Position numbers and translations under genes: made by a program. From assembly GCA_020631395.1 (NCBI GenBank), contig JAHDHI010000044.1:1-41042 (forward strand): a DNA stretch of 41,042 nt, given 5' to 3'. This DNA is from Bizionia sp. Its GTDB lineage: Bacteria > Bacteroidota > Bacteroidia > Flavobacteriales > Flavobacteriaceae. Of this stretch, positions 1 through 9,614 are shown one piece after another (position 1 is the first letter of the stretch; every line of letters begins with the position of its first letter). The notes beneath the pieces were generated by a model that was not told where the DNA came from, did no database searches, and saw nothing but the letters and a program-made list of their open reading frames with translations.

Positions 1-2902
1 AGGTCTTGACGGTTTCCGGCAATACCAAATTGCCTCCCCAGTTCCTATAGCTGGTTCGCTGCGTGCTTTTGGACAATGCCACGCCGCCGCTTTCGACCGT
101 CGTCTCCGTTTGGATGGGTGTTGAAATGCGGTGTTGGCCGTATGGATTGATATCCGATGGGGATTGCAACAGTGAAATGGCAGCCATTTCACTGGTTGTC
201 AAGTCATCGTTGCCCAACGAGGTGCTCGATGTCACATCGTCGGGGTAGTAGTTCTTTGTCCTTATCGTTTGGCCTTGGCTATTCAATACTTCGATTCTTG
301 TAACCTGCATATGATCTGGGTTGTCATAGAAATAATTGGTGGTGGTCACGACTGGGTTTAGACCATTCAAATCGTATTGCTTCTCCACACTTTCGCTTAG
401 ATGGTGCCACTGAGTGTTGATGCTTGACTCATTGATGTTAAAGGATTTGTAATAGTTTGGATCAGAAAGAGCTCCACAAGGATTTACACCTGTTGAACAT
501 TTCTTTCTGACATCGTACACCTTCATACTCTTATCTAATGTATTATCGTGAGCATATGTATTCTCCTTAGTGCTTAACGTGATATATTGTGTCCCATCTT
601 TACGGAATACGATTTGCTCCTTTTCTCTACCTATCCCAAAAATATTTGTGTAGGAAGTTCCTGGAATTTCGTTTTGCTCCCCATCTGGAACAACAAAGAT
701 CGGCAATGGAGGCAAGACAATGTGGTACTTCGTTTCTATACCTCCTTTTTCAAAGTTCTCCCCATAGCTTTCTATGACCGACTCGTAACCTATGTGATAA
801 CCTTGCATCGAGTAAAGAGGATACAATGTATTTGAGGATATTGAATAGTTATTGACTCCACCCGGACAATTGTCTACAACAGCATCATAGCTATGATAAT
901 ATTGAGGTCTGGGTTTTTCTCCAACTCCTGAAGTCACATTTAAATTGTTTAGTGTTGAATACAAGTATTTTTTTACTTGGACATTTCCATTCAAATCATT
1001 GATATGCGTTTTTAAAACTCTAACTCCTCCAGTCTTCACGTTGTTGTTTGTAGTTTGAGAACTAATGTGGCTGAATGTAATTCCAGCAGACAAACAAGGC
1101 CTATTCACCGATATTCTAAATTTATAATCGCGTCCTGCAATCAATTTTACGTATGGATGAACTATATCAGGAGTGTTTATGTCCTCCACAGTCCAAGATG
1201 TCGTCGTTGGTGGAAAAAGAGGGTTTGTCCAAAATCCCAAGGCAACAATATTGGTTGGATCTGTAACATCCAAGACCTGCAAAGTCCCTTGAATGTTAAA
1301 AGGGTAATTGTTCGGATCGGGATATTCTTGGCAATTCTCAAGTCGAGCGGATGTATAAATCGTTATGTCTTCCGTTATCGCATCATTGAGGGTAAAACTT
1401 TGCGTGTGTGTACCAAAATCTTCTCCAGACTCAACAGTTATCGATTCCGATGTCGATGTATTAATATTCTCGATTCCATAACGTGTATGTGATTCATAGA
1501 AAATCTCATTGGTCCCTCCAGTAGGGTAAGTTACTCTTCGAAGCATTCCCTTTTCTCCGTATGTTCCATTCGCATTTCTGTTGGAAACAATATTGTTGTT
1601 GTCGAAATAATGTGTGTTCAATAGATCGTTTACCATATGTGTATTCGTTGATGCTCCATTGAAATAGCCCCAATAGTCTTGAGCAAACGACAACCTAGGA
1701 GGAAATTGCTCAGGACTGATGTAATCAAAGATATGAGGAAGATGAGCTATACCGTCATTACCACTTTCAATGATTCTACGCAAAAATAGACGCTTTCTAT
1801 CCTCTTCCTTCGTTACTATGTCCGCATTGGGGTTTAAATAAGTCAAGTCGCTATTTATCACTTCATACTCCAGTTCATAGGATTTCAACAGGCTTTCATT
1901 AACGTCATAAATTGTTACCACATCCAATTTTCTGCTTTGCCCTCCCGGTATCCCTATTGAATAGGTAAATTCAACCTTTCCAGAAACCGTTGAATTAATT
2001 TCCTTGAGAAGAGCTACCTTGGAGTATACTCTGGATACACACGTGTTTTCTATAGAGGATAGTATACCTGCGCCTCCAGACCCAGCACAGTTTCCAATTG
2101 TATTGGTTATTGTCTGTGAAATTCCAGAATCATAGGTGTTGTTATAAGATTCGTAGACAAGGTCTATCTCATCTCCATATGGATGTACCACTTTTGTCAA
2201 ATGCCAAGCGGTATCAGCCATATTGCTAGGCGGAGAATGCGTCCCGCAATTGTAGGACTGGTTGAAGCCTTCTTCCGTCGCATTGCCTCCCCCAAAGAAA
2301 TAGACGATGCCATTGGAATCTATTATTTTAAAATCAGGTTCTGAGCCAGATACGCTGTTCAAATGGATTATTTTGAGCGGAGATGGGCTCAATAGCGTTG
2401 GATTTGAAAATTCATCCAAATAAAACGTTCCCGAGTATCCATTAAAATTGAATGAGAACAAATCAGGTTGTGTGTCCGCAGCTCCTGAACCATCATATGC
2501 CGCAGATAGGAAGTTCCTCATCTCCTGAGATTGCAATGGGAAGTCCGGAACCATAAGTCGAGTCGCATCTTCATCAGGATCATCCCTGAGGCTGCGAGTT
2601 ATAACCCCTCCTGCACTCAAGCTCCATCCCAAACCTACGTGCGAGGCAAGTTGATCTACCCTTATTCCATTTGAGGCATAGTTCACCGATATCGGGATTG
2701 ATAGATTGTTACTACTAAAAGTGTGCATTGGAACGCTCACTTGGGCCGTCCCCGTGAATTTACCTATTGGAATTTGCCCATAGGTCCCCAATGAGGCTGC
2801 ATTTGGGGATGGAGGGATGATTTCTGGTAATTCTTGAGAAGATGATCTGCCAGCAAAGAACAAGGCTAACAAGAGTACTGATAACGAAAAAAGTTTTTTC
2901 AT
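1..2902 (-). CDS. RHS-like large surface protein, N-terminal 967 residues (3' end outside window)
   Basis: The minus strand is open without a stop from an ATG at 2902 to the window edge, so the gene is cut at its C-terminus. The product begins with a signal peptide (MKKLFSLSVLLLALFFAG) and continues with a segment typical of Bacteroidota RHS/YD-repeat-like surface proteins: SPNAASLGTYGQIPIGKFTG, then IPISVNYASNGIRVDQLAS and VGLGWSLSAGGVITRSLRDD at about residues 30-110. This part resembles the SpvB/TcdB-like N-terminal shell of RHS proteins. The YD repeats and any C-terminal toxin or polymorphic tip would lie beyond the window. Base composition shifts inside the gene: by hand count about 53% GC in the last 240 bases visible, about 35% at 480-600. 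Its function is unknown; a cell-surface or secreted role is inferred from the family. Frames on the plus strand here are shadows. Confidence 0.85.
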   Translation of the reverse strand, partial: MKKLFSLSVLLLALFFAGRSSSQELPEIIPPSPNAASLGTYGQIPIGKFTGTAQVSVPMHTFSSNNLSIPISVNYASNGIRVDQLASHVGLGWSLSAGGVITRSLRDDPDEDATRLMVPDFPLQSQEMRNFLSAAYDGSGAADTQPDLFSFNFNGYSGTFYLDEFSNPTLLSPSPLKIIHLNSVSGSEPDFKIIDSNGIVYFFGGGNATEEGFNQSYNCGTHSPPSNMADTAWHLTKVVHPYGDEIDLVYESYNNTYDSGISQTITNTIGNCAGSGGAGILSSIENTCVSRVYSKVALLKEINSTVSGKVEFTYSIGIPGGQSRKLDVVTIYDVNESLLKSYELEYEVINSDLTYLNPNADIVTKEEDRKRLFLRRIIESGNDGIAHLPHIFDYISPEQFPPRLSFAQDYWGYFNGASTNTHMVNDLLNTHYFDNNNIVSNRNANGTYGEKGMLRRVTYPTGGTNEIFYESHTRYGIENINTSTSESITVESGEDFGTHTQSFTLNDAITEDITIYTSARLENCQEYPDPNNYPFNIQGTLQVLDVTDPTNIVALGFWTNPLFPPTTTSWTVEDINTPDIVHPYVKLIAGRDYKFRISVNRPCLSAGITFSHISSQTTNNNVKTGGVRVLKTHINDLNGNVQVKKYLYSTLNNLNVTSGVGEKPRPQYYHSYDAVVDNCPGGVNNYSISSNTLYPLYSMQGYHIGYESVIESYGENFEKGGIETKYHIVLPPLPIFVVPDGEQNEIPGTSYTNIFGIGREKEQIVFRKDGTQYITLSTKENTYAHDNTLDKSMKVYDVRKKCSTGVNPCGALSDPNYYKSFNINESSINTQWHHLSESVEKQYDLNGLNPVVTTTNYFYDNPDHMQVTRIEVLNSQGQTIRTKNYYPDDVTSSTSLGNDDLTTSEMAAISLLQSPSDINPYGQHRISTPIQTETTVESGGVALSKSTQRTSYRNWGGNLVLPETVKT

Positions 2903-3414
2903 CGATTTTTATTAGGGATTTATTTATAGTTGACTCATCTTGTCACAAATGAGGGGATTACACTTCTTGAACGCAATAAATTAATACTTGTTTTTTTACG
3001 TTAAAAAACAATCGGCGCGAATGTAGAACAATTCCTTGAATTGTATAATACGTAGCACTATGTATTTTTTTACATCTTACTCCTTGTTTGTACTTTCCTT
3101 TGGTGTTTTGTTACAAAAATGATACCACAAAGAAGAAACTGTTCCATACATTGTTTGCAATTCTTGCATTTTAACAGAAGCTTCTCAACTGAATCACAAA
3201 ATCACATATTCAACAAACGCATACGTCCACTAAATTTAGAACAACATTTACCTATGCCTCCCGTTGCCGTCGTAAATATCCATGGATGCGAACGCTTGCA
3301 AAAGCTTGCTTTAGGGAATGGCTGCTTTCCATTGGTAAACATTGGCTTTCATCGAGTAAACGGTTTTTTCTACTAGAAAAAAATCGATAATTTATACTTT
3401 TCATCCAGCTTCAT
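2903..3414. other. Gene-free spacer upstream of the RHS-like gene
   Basis: No convincing gene lies in this stretch. An 85-codon plus-strand frame (3119-3376) has no signal, domain or plausible composition. Two inverted repeats are visible on the promoter side of the RHS-like gene: TTGTTTTTT/AAAAAACAA at 2988-2996 and 3003-3011 with a 6-base loop, and ACAATTC/GAATTGT at 3028-3034 and 3038-3044 with a 3-base loop. Either could be a regulator site or part of a leader. I found no exact TAnnTTTG box reading toward the gene. Confidence 0.5.
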
Positions 3415-3446
3415 AAAAAAAGGCAACTATTAACTAGTTGCCTTTT
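3415..3446 (-). terminator. Rho-independent terminator of the M36 peptidase gene
   Basis: A perfect 12-bp stem (AAAAGGCAACTA at 3418-3429 with TAGTTGCCTTTT at 3435-3446) has a 5-base loop. Read on the minus strand it is followed by a run of seven T, and it starts 22 bases after the peptidase stop codon. Confidence 0.85.
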
Positions 3447-3467
3447 CATATTTATGTTAAACTATTT

Positions 3468-6116
3468 CTAGTTTTTAATGATTTTCTCGTTGACATCAAT
3501 AGACTCTCCTTTAATGTTAAGGATGTACATTCCTGATTGCAATGCTCCTATGTTGAGATCTACCTGATCCAATAAGTTTGCTTTGGTAGATATTACTTGC
3601 CTTCCATTAATGTCGGTTAATGTCAAGGCAACCTTACCAAAGTTCTTTTTGACCTTTATAGAAAGCACATCATTTGCCGGATTAGGGAATATGGTGTATA
3701 GACTTGCCAATGCAAATTCATCCACACTCAATGATGTACAGTTGGCCAAAGATGGATCCGTATCTGGTAACTCTGTAAAATCTTCTACTTGATCAGTTCT
3801 TGAAAAAGCTGTTCCTTCAGAAGCATTGACTCCTAATCCTCTTTTAGCAAACACTTCCCAAATCAAACATTGGTCTTCTCCACCGGTCAAGGCATTGTCG
3901 GCAGCCAACAAGGAATCTCTTCCTCCTACGAAACCAGATCCACAAGCTTGCAATTTCAAGCCGTCCATCACCAATTGCATAACTTTGTTGTTTCCTCCCG
4001 TCCCATTGTAATAATCTGGGTCGAATCCGTATTTTTCAACATATTTCCAAGTTAGATCCCATAACATGGCAGCCCAAATAGAACCAATTCCATGAGGTTG
4101 AGAAAAGCCATTTGTATCATTTGTATCTCCATAGGTAACAGGGTTGATTGTAGTGTCCGTACTATATGGGAATGGTCTGATTCCTGCACCTGTTATTTCT
4201 TGTCCAAGGGCGAAGGTACCTATCCCTCTTCCTGTTTCTGGCAAATCACCAGCTTTTATCGTCACCATCAAGCCAACCCAGTCGGACCATCCTTCACCCA
4301 TTTGTTCAGCATTGCTCAAACAACTTACATTCGATGGGCCTCCAATCAATCTGTTGGAGATTCCGTGTCCATATTCATGAGCAACGATACCGTTGTCCAA
4401 ATCTCCATCCAATTGGAGCCCTTGAGACAATGTGACATTGACCGTCTCACCATTGTTCAATGCAGTTATCATAGCTTCACCATCTGTTTGCCCCACCATT
4501 ACTGATGGAATGGTAACTGAAGCTCCGTCTGCACCAGGCCCCATGACAATTGGTGCTCCAGCAACATTGTTTACCACGACCACGGCAATGGCTCCTTCAT
4601 TCTCTGCAGCCAATACCTTGGCTCCAAACTCACATACACCTCTTCTCAAAATTGCTATTTTTCCAGAGATGGCAGCTCCATTGGTAATTGTGCTACAAGC
4701 ATCATTGGGATCGGTAGATGCTGGTAGTCCTTGATTGTCATCGATCACTAGAGTTAAATCCGAAGTGATCGGAGCATTTATATCGGCTCCAAAATTAGCA
4801 TTGGTTACAGTATAATCCCCAGCCAAAGCTCCATTGTTCACTACCATAGGAGTTGGAGGTGCTGACCATAGAAACATAGTCATTCCTGGGCTACCTCCAT
4901 CTGCAGGCGTTCCAAACGTAGCATTGTTTATTCCACTTCCATCTTGTGCATCGGCAAAAACGAAATCGTTTCCAGCACCACCATTTCCATAGTTGTTTTG
5001 TTGGAAGTTACCACTTGCCTCGTCGAATCCATAACGATACCAAACATCATGCATGATGTTGTTCATATAGAACAAGTTCGTAATTGCCATACTCTGATAC
5101 CCTGAAGGCTGTACATTTTCATCATAAGGAAAGTTGAAATCCAAAGCCGCGCCTCCATCTGGTGCGAATCCTGTACCATCGTTACCATCTGCATCTTCCT
5201 GCGCCCAAACGTTATTACCTCTGGTAATCGTAAACTCAGCACCTGCAACCCCATCGGTATCGTGCCACCCATAAGGTGATGCCGTAGCATCTGCTGGCTC
5301 TGAAACCAATTCTATCGGTCCATGGTTAGGACTTTCTGCAGGTATGGGAAATACATTGTACTGCGATCCATCCACCATTAGTGAGTTGTTTGCCTTCAAT
5401 AGACTAAAAGGGGCTTCTTCAACTCGCTTTGAATGTGAAGAATGATCCGTGTGACCATCTCCAAAATTACAGGTAAGTATCCAATCGTTAGTTTCCAAAA
5501 CCGTACCAGAGATCGCATCTATTCTTACACTGTACCATTTTTTCCCATCTAGGGTATGTATGCTTAAATCCCATGCCAACTTCAAGCTACCATCGGTAGT
5601 TGGTTGATATACCAATTGCACTGGAATTTCTATTTTGGAAACACCTCCATTTGTAAACGTATAGGTGTTGTTGACTCCAGAATCAATCATTTCCAAATTG
5701 CTGGTTGCTCCAAGGTCAAATGCAGCAACAGCGTTGTTGATTGCATTCGAAGCATCTATTGAAGGCGTTGTCGCATTCACTCTTGATGCTATATTTGGAA
5801 TTAAGGCATTTGCATAGTGAAACAAGGAATTGTCTCTCACAGCAACACTGGATATGGCATTGTGAATTTTTATGCCTTGATATGCTTGATTTACATAGAC
5901 GTGATTGATTCTTGTTTTTTGTGAATAGTAAGCATTGCTTACTTGTAAATCTGAAATGTCGTTGGCTGATAAGCCATAATTGGTCTTTTTTGAATTTAGC
6001 CAATTCTGAATGAGCGTACCATGCTCGTTGTCAGCCAAACTGTTCTGTGAAAATCCAAATTGTGCTACAAAGAACAGCACCAAGACGAGGAGGGAAATCT
6101 GGTAATTTTTTTTCAT
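3468..6116 (-). CDS. Secreted M36 (fungalysin-type) metallopeptidase with PA insert and T9SS tail
   Basis: The 882-residue product should be an exported zinc endopeptidase. Residues 1-23 are a signal peptide ending FGFSQ. About 30-215 fits a fungalysin/thermolysin-type propeptide. The catalytic region starts near 250. A protease-associated (PA) domain, about 440-560 (GKIAILRRGVCEFGAKVLAA), sits before the zinc motif HEYGH at 580-584, with the downstream ligand Glu in GEGWSDW (about 608). Residues 807-882 (YTIFPNPANDVLSI ... KIIKN) form a type A Por sorting domain, so the enzyme is probably exported by the type IX system and retained or released at the cell surface. It is monocistronic with its own terminator. 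A supply of peptides from extracellular protein is the likely role; the substrate is not readable from sequence. Confidence 0.93.
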   Translation of the reverse strand: MKKNYQISLLVLVLFFVAQFGFSQNSLADNEHGTLIQNWLNSKKTNYGLSANDISDLQVSNAYYSQKTRINHVYVNQAYQGIKIHNAISSVAVRDNSLFHYANALIPNIASRVNATTPSIDASNAINNAVAAFDLGATSNLEMIDSGVNNTYTFTNGGVSKIEIPVQLVYQPTTDGSLKLAWDLSIHTLDGKKWYSVRIDAISGTVLETNDWILTCNFGDGHTDHSSHSKRVEEAPFSLLKANNSLMVDGSQYNVFPIPAESPNHGPIELVSEPADATASPYGWHDTDGVAGAEFTITRGNNVWAQEDADGNDGTGFAPDGGAALDFNFPYDENVQPSGYQSMAITNLFYMNNIMHDVWYRYGFDEASGNFQQNNYGNGGAGNDFVFADAQDGSGINNATFGTPADGGSPGMTMFLWSAPPTPMVVNNGALAGDYTVTNANFGADINAPITSDLTLVIDDNQGLPASTDPNDACSTITNGAAISGKIAILRRGVCEFGAKVLAAENEGAIAVVVVNNVAGAPIVMGPGADGASVTIPSVMVGQTDGEAMITALNNGETVNVTLSQGLQLDGDLDNGIVAHEYGHGISNRLIGGPSNVSCLSNAEQMGEGWSDWVGLMVTIKAGDLPETGRGIGTFALGQEITGAGIRPFPYSTDTTINPVTYGDTNDTNGFSQPHGIGSIWAAMLWDLTWKYVEKYGFDPDYYNGTGGNNKVMQLVMDGLKLQACGSGFVGGRDSLLAADNALTGGEDQCLIWEVFAKRGLGVNASEGTAFSRTDQVEDFTELPDTDPSLANCTSLSVDEFALASLYTIFPNPANDVLSIKVKKNFGKVALTLTDINGRQVISTKANLLDQVDLNIGALQSGMYILNIKGESIDVNEKIIKN

Positions 6117-6439
6117 AATTTAAAGGTATATTTCATTTAAGAAGTTAATTTAGTAAGCCATCATGATGTTCTATATTGTTTTTTAAAACTCTAATTTAAT
6201 TTTACTCAGTGAGCAGTAGTTAAAAAACGAGTTTACTTTACTTGATGCACCATTCCAAATCCTTTAAATTGACGATTAGGAATTAAAAAAGTTGCTTGAC
6301 AAATACAAACATCAGATATCTTAATTGTCTCAAATATAGGGACGAACTTACAATAATTATAATTTTTGAATAATTTTATTGAATAATTCAGAATATTATA
6401 CAGTTCATTTTAATAATTTAGCCTTCTATTTCATTAAAA
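6117..6439. other. Divergent spacer between the M36 peptidase gene and dxs
   Basis: This AT-rich spacer holds the start regions of two divergent genes. An exact TAnnTTTG box reading toward the peptidase is listed separately. No exact box was found reading toward dxs, although the last 60 bases are very AT-rich. No other gene or repeat is visible. Confidence 0.5.
6331..6338 (-). promoter_or_regulatory. Possible -7 box (TATATTTG) for the M36 peptidase
   Basis: On the minus strand the sequence reads TATATTTG, an exact match to the Bacteroidota -7 consensus TAnnTTTG. It would leave a leader of about 200 bases, longer than the other promoters here, and no well-spaced TTG -33 element is visible. 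The call is therefore weak. Confidence 0.35.
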
Positions 6440-8209
6440 ATGACAGAATCGATTTTAAACAACTTAGAATCAATTGAATCGCTCAGATCACTTCAAAAAG
6501 AAAAGCTTTTAAAACTAGCAAAGGAACTACGGACATTCATTATCGATGCCGTTGCCTCCAAAGCTGGGCATTTGGGTGCTAGTCTAGGAGTGGTAGAGCT
6601 GACTATTGCTTTGCATTACGTATTCGACACTCCCCATGATGAACTCATTTGGGATGTTGGACATCAAGCCTATGGACATAAGATATTGACTGGGCGCAGA
6701 AACATCTTTGATACCAATAGACAATTCAATGGGTTGAGTGGCTTCCCAAAACGTAGTGAAAGCAATTTTGACAGCTTTGGAGTAGGACATTCCTCCACAT
6801 CTATTTCCGCAGCTTTGGGAATGGCCATCTCCTCACAATTGAAAGGAGATGATTCCAAGCAACACATAGCTGTAATAGGAGATGCCTCCATTGCCAGCGG
6901 AATGGCTTTTGAAGGGTTGAACCATGCCGGAGTGACCGATTGCAATTTGCTGGTGATCCTAAATGACAATGCAATAGGCATCGATCCAAGCGTTGGCGCC
7001 TTGAAACAGTATTTGACCAACGTAAAAAAGGGAATACAAAAACAAGACAATATTTTTGAAGCTCTCAATTTCGACTATTCTGGCCCCATAGATGGCCATG
7101 ATCTACCTGTATTGATTTCAGAGTTAAAACGTTTGAAAGCTGTTAAAGGCCCCAAGTTCTTACACATCATCACAACCAAAGGAAAAGGGTTGAAACAAGC
7201 AGAAGAAAATCAAGTAACCTACCATGCTCCAGGGAAATTCGATGCAAAGACTGGGGATTTATACCTTAAGTCTGAAGTTGAACAACCCCCCAAGTACCAA
7301 GATGTCTTCGGGCATACCATAGTAGAGTTGGCTAAGCTAAACAAAGACATCGTTGGCATCACTCCTGCAATGCCAACTGGTAGTTCTCTTAAATTCATGA
7401 TGAAAGAAATACCCAATCGTGCTTTCGACGTCGGCATTGCCGAGCAGCATGCGGTCACATTGGCTGCTGGTATGGCCACGCAAGGGATGATCCCTTTTTG
7501 CAACATCTATTCCACTTTTCTGCAACGTGCATATGATCAGGTGATTCATGACGTTGCCATTCAAAATCTACCAGTCATATTCTGTTTGGATCGTGCTGGA
7601 TTGGTTGGAGAAGATGGTGCCACACATCATGGCGTCTTCGACTTGAGTTACTTGCGAACCATTCCCAACCTCATCGTTTTTGCGCCGAGAAACGAGGTGG
7701 AATTGCGTAACATAATGTACTCTTCTCAATTGGGGCTCGAACAACCAATTGCCATACGTTACCCGCGTGGCCGTGGTGTTACCATAGACTGGAAACAACC
7801 TTTTTCCAAAATTGAAATCGGTAAGGCCATTCAACTTAAAAAAGGCAGTGCATTGGCTATTTTAAGCATTGGTGCCATTTCCAAAAATGTTACAGAAGCA
7901 ATAGATTCAATTGAAAATTCACAAAAAATTTCCCATTATGACATGCGATTTGTGAAGCCTTTGGATCAAAATATGCTTCATGAAGTGTTCAAAAGTCACA
8001 ATACTGTCATCACCATTGAAAATGGATCCATCAAAGGAGGGTTTGGGAGTGCCATTTTGGAATTCTCTGCAGAGAACAATTACAAGAACGACATTTACCT
8101 CAAGGGGGTCCCTGATTATTTTATTGAACATGGTTCCCTTTCAGAACTACAGCGATCCATTGGTTTGGACTCTGTGAGTTTGTCTCAATTTATTTCAAGC
8201 CTCTTATAA
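6440..8209 (+). CDS. dxs: 1-deoxy-D-xylulose-5-phosphate synthase
   Basis: This enzyme condenses pyruvate and glyceraldehyde-3-phosphate to DXP, the first step of the MEP isoprenoid pathway, and acts in the cytoplasm with thiamine diphosphate (ThDP). At 589 residues it is a little shorter than the usual 610-640. Visible motifs are GHQAYGHK (about 74-81), a ThDP/magnesium motif GDAS...LNDN (147-177), YHAPGKF (about 261-267), and the catalytic Glu in GIAEQHAV (about 335) of the pyrimidine domain, followed by a transketolase C-terminal domain. The usual GDG of the magnesium motif reads GDA here; the rest of the active site looks intact, so I expect a working enzyme. It stands alone and converges on dgt with only two bases between stop codons. 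Confidence 0.95.
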   Translation: MTESILNNLESIESLRSLQKEKLLKLAKELRTFIIDAVASKAGHLGASLGVVELTIALHYVFDTPHDELIWDVGHQAYGHKILTGRRNIFDTNRQFNGLSGFPKRSESNFDSFGVGHSSTSISAALGMAISSQLKGDDSKQHIAVIGDASIASGMAFEGLNHAGVTDCNLLVILNDNAIGIDPSVGALKQYLTNVKKGIQKQDNIFEALNFDYSGPIDGHDLPVLISELKRLKAVKGPKFLHIITTKGKGLKQAEENQVTYHAPGKFDAKTGDLYLKSEVEQPPKYQDVFGHTIVELAKLNKDIVGITPAMPTGSSLKFMMKEIPNRAFDVGIAEQHAVTLAAGMATQGMIPFCNIYSTFLQRAYDQVIHDVAIQNLPVIFCLDRAGLVGEDGATHHGVFDLSYLRTIPNLIVFAPRNEVELRNIMYSSQLGLEQPIAIRYPRGRGVTIDWKQPFSKIEIGKAIQLKKGSALAILSIGAISKNVTEAIDSIENSQKISHYDMRFVKPLDQNMLHEVFKSHNTVITIENGSIKGGFGSAILEFSAENNYKNDIYLKGVPDYFIEHGSLSELQRSIGLDSVSLSQFISSLL

Positions 8210-8211
8210 AC

Positions 8212-9552
8212 TCAAATACTGAAACCCTTTATTTTCTTGTAGCTAAGAATCGCTTGACTATCCGATAGCAATGACACATAGTGGCATACGCTTAACAAAC
8301 GTTCGTACAAACTATCTTGATCGACCTTCAATGTCTTTGGTAATCCTTTCAATATGAGCTTGTCGTAATTGGAGGCTGTATTTTCATAACAATTGTTCAC
8401 GGCCACCGTGTAGACCTTCAACAAGGTGTTTATTACACCATAACCTGCTATCTCCTTGTCGACGACTTCCGCTGATTTGTATATTTTATCCACACTCAAT
8501 TTAATGATGTCATTAATTTGTGCCTCATATTTACTTTTATCCAGCAACGCCGTGTCAAATTTCCCTTTCAAGATGTCATCTTCATTTTCCATGAATATGT
8601 CCACCACTTCATTAATAAGCGTATTTATAGCCAAGGCCCTTAGATAACTCACACGATCTTGTGTATTGGTCAATTGTCCATATTTCTTTGTGTTTATGGA
8701 ATCTCTAACCAAGTTGATTAAATATTCCAATGCAAATTCTTCTGGAATCAATCCTAGGTTTATACCATCCTCAAAATCGATTATGGTATAACAGATGTCA
8801 TCTGCAGCTTCCACTAAAAAAGCCAAAGGGTGTCTAGAGAAACTCAAATGTTCTTCGCTTCGCTTCAACATTCCCAATTCTTCGGCAACAGCTACAAATG
8901 CCTCTTTCTCACTCTGAAAAAAACCATATTTCTTGTCTGCTATGTGCGATGTCGGTTTTTTAGGCAATGACTCTTTTGGATATTTGGTAAAAGCCCCCAA
9001 GGTTGCATAACTCAATCTGATGCCTCCTTCTCTACCTTCACGACTTTGGGTCACGATCTTGAATCCATTGGCATTACCTTCGAAATCACATAAATCTTGA
9101 TATTCTTTGGCATTTAACTGCTCCTTGTACCGTTTTCCATTTCCTGATATGAAAAACTCCCCGATTGCTTTTTCTCCTGAATGTCCGAATGGTGGGTTTC
9201 CTATGTCATGAGCTAAAGCAGCAGCAGCTACAATTGCACCAAAATCATTGACTTGATAGCCATGGGTACTTTGTAACTGCGGATGCTTCTTCAATATTCT
9301 TTGTCCAACACGACGTCCCAAAGATCGTCCAACAACACTAACTTCCAAGCTATGTGTTAAACGCGTATGTACAAAATCGGTTTGCGACAATGGTATGACT
9401 TGGGTCTTGTCTTGCAAGCTTCTGAATTCTGAGGAGAAGATGACACGGTCATAATCCACCTCGAATCCTAGACGTGTTTCATCTTGTTCTTTTCTAAGCC
9501 TTTTATTCGTATCTCCAAAACGCTTTAATGAGAGTAATTGTTCCCAATTCAT
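8212..9552 (-). CDS. dgt: dGTPase / dNTP triphosphohydrolase (HD domain)
   Basis: The protein hydrolyses dGTP or other dNTPs to the nucleoside and tripolyphosphate, trimming the deoxynucleotide pool. At 446 residues it fits the Dgt-like family. HD-superfamily metal ligands are visible: His in RLTHSLEVS (about 67), the HD pair in ALAHDIGNPPFGH (about 115-116) and the His that ends that motif. The N-terminus FRSLQDKTQV is also typical of dGTPases. It lies 62 bases after the sulP stop on the same strand and may be the last gene of the carbonic anhydrase transcript. Its 3' end meets dxs with no room for a hairpin terminator. Confidence 0.93.
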   Translation of the reverse strand: MNWEQLLSLKRFGDTNKRLRKEQDETRLGFEVDYDRVIFSSEFRSLQDKTQVIPLSQTDFVHTRLTHSLEVSVVGRSLGRRVGQRILKKHPQLQSTHGYQVNDFGAIVAAAALAHDIGNPPFGHSGEKAIGEFFISGNGKRYKEQLNAKEYQDLCDFEGNANGFKIVTQSREGREGGIRLSYATLGAFTKYPKESLPKKPTSHIADKKYGFFQSEKEAFVAVAEELGMLKRSEEHLSFSRHPLAFLVEAADDICYTIIDFEDGINLGLIPEEFALEYLINLVRDSINTKKYGQLTNTQDRVSYLRALAINTLINEVVDIFMENEDDILKGKFDTALLDKSKYEAQINDIIKLSVDKIYKSAEVVDKEIAGYGVINTLLKVYTVAVNNCYENTASNYDKLILKGLPKTLKVDQDSLYERLLSVCHYVSLLSDSQAILSYKKIKGFSI

Positions 9553-9614
9553 AGTATAGTTTTACTAGCGCAAGATACTTATTTTTACTTCAACCCTAAT
9601 AGATGTTTCCTCCC

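Noticed and set aside
1055-1492. 145-codon plus-strand frame and smaller ones near 63-835
   Set aside because: They are antisense to the continuous RHS-like frame on the minus strand, which reads through the whole region with recognisable family motifs.
3119-3376. 85-codon plus-strand frame in the spacer
   Set aside because: It has no signal peptide, domain or promoter, and a Cys/His/Arg-rich composition typical of chance frames.
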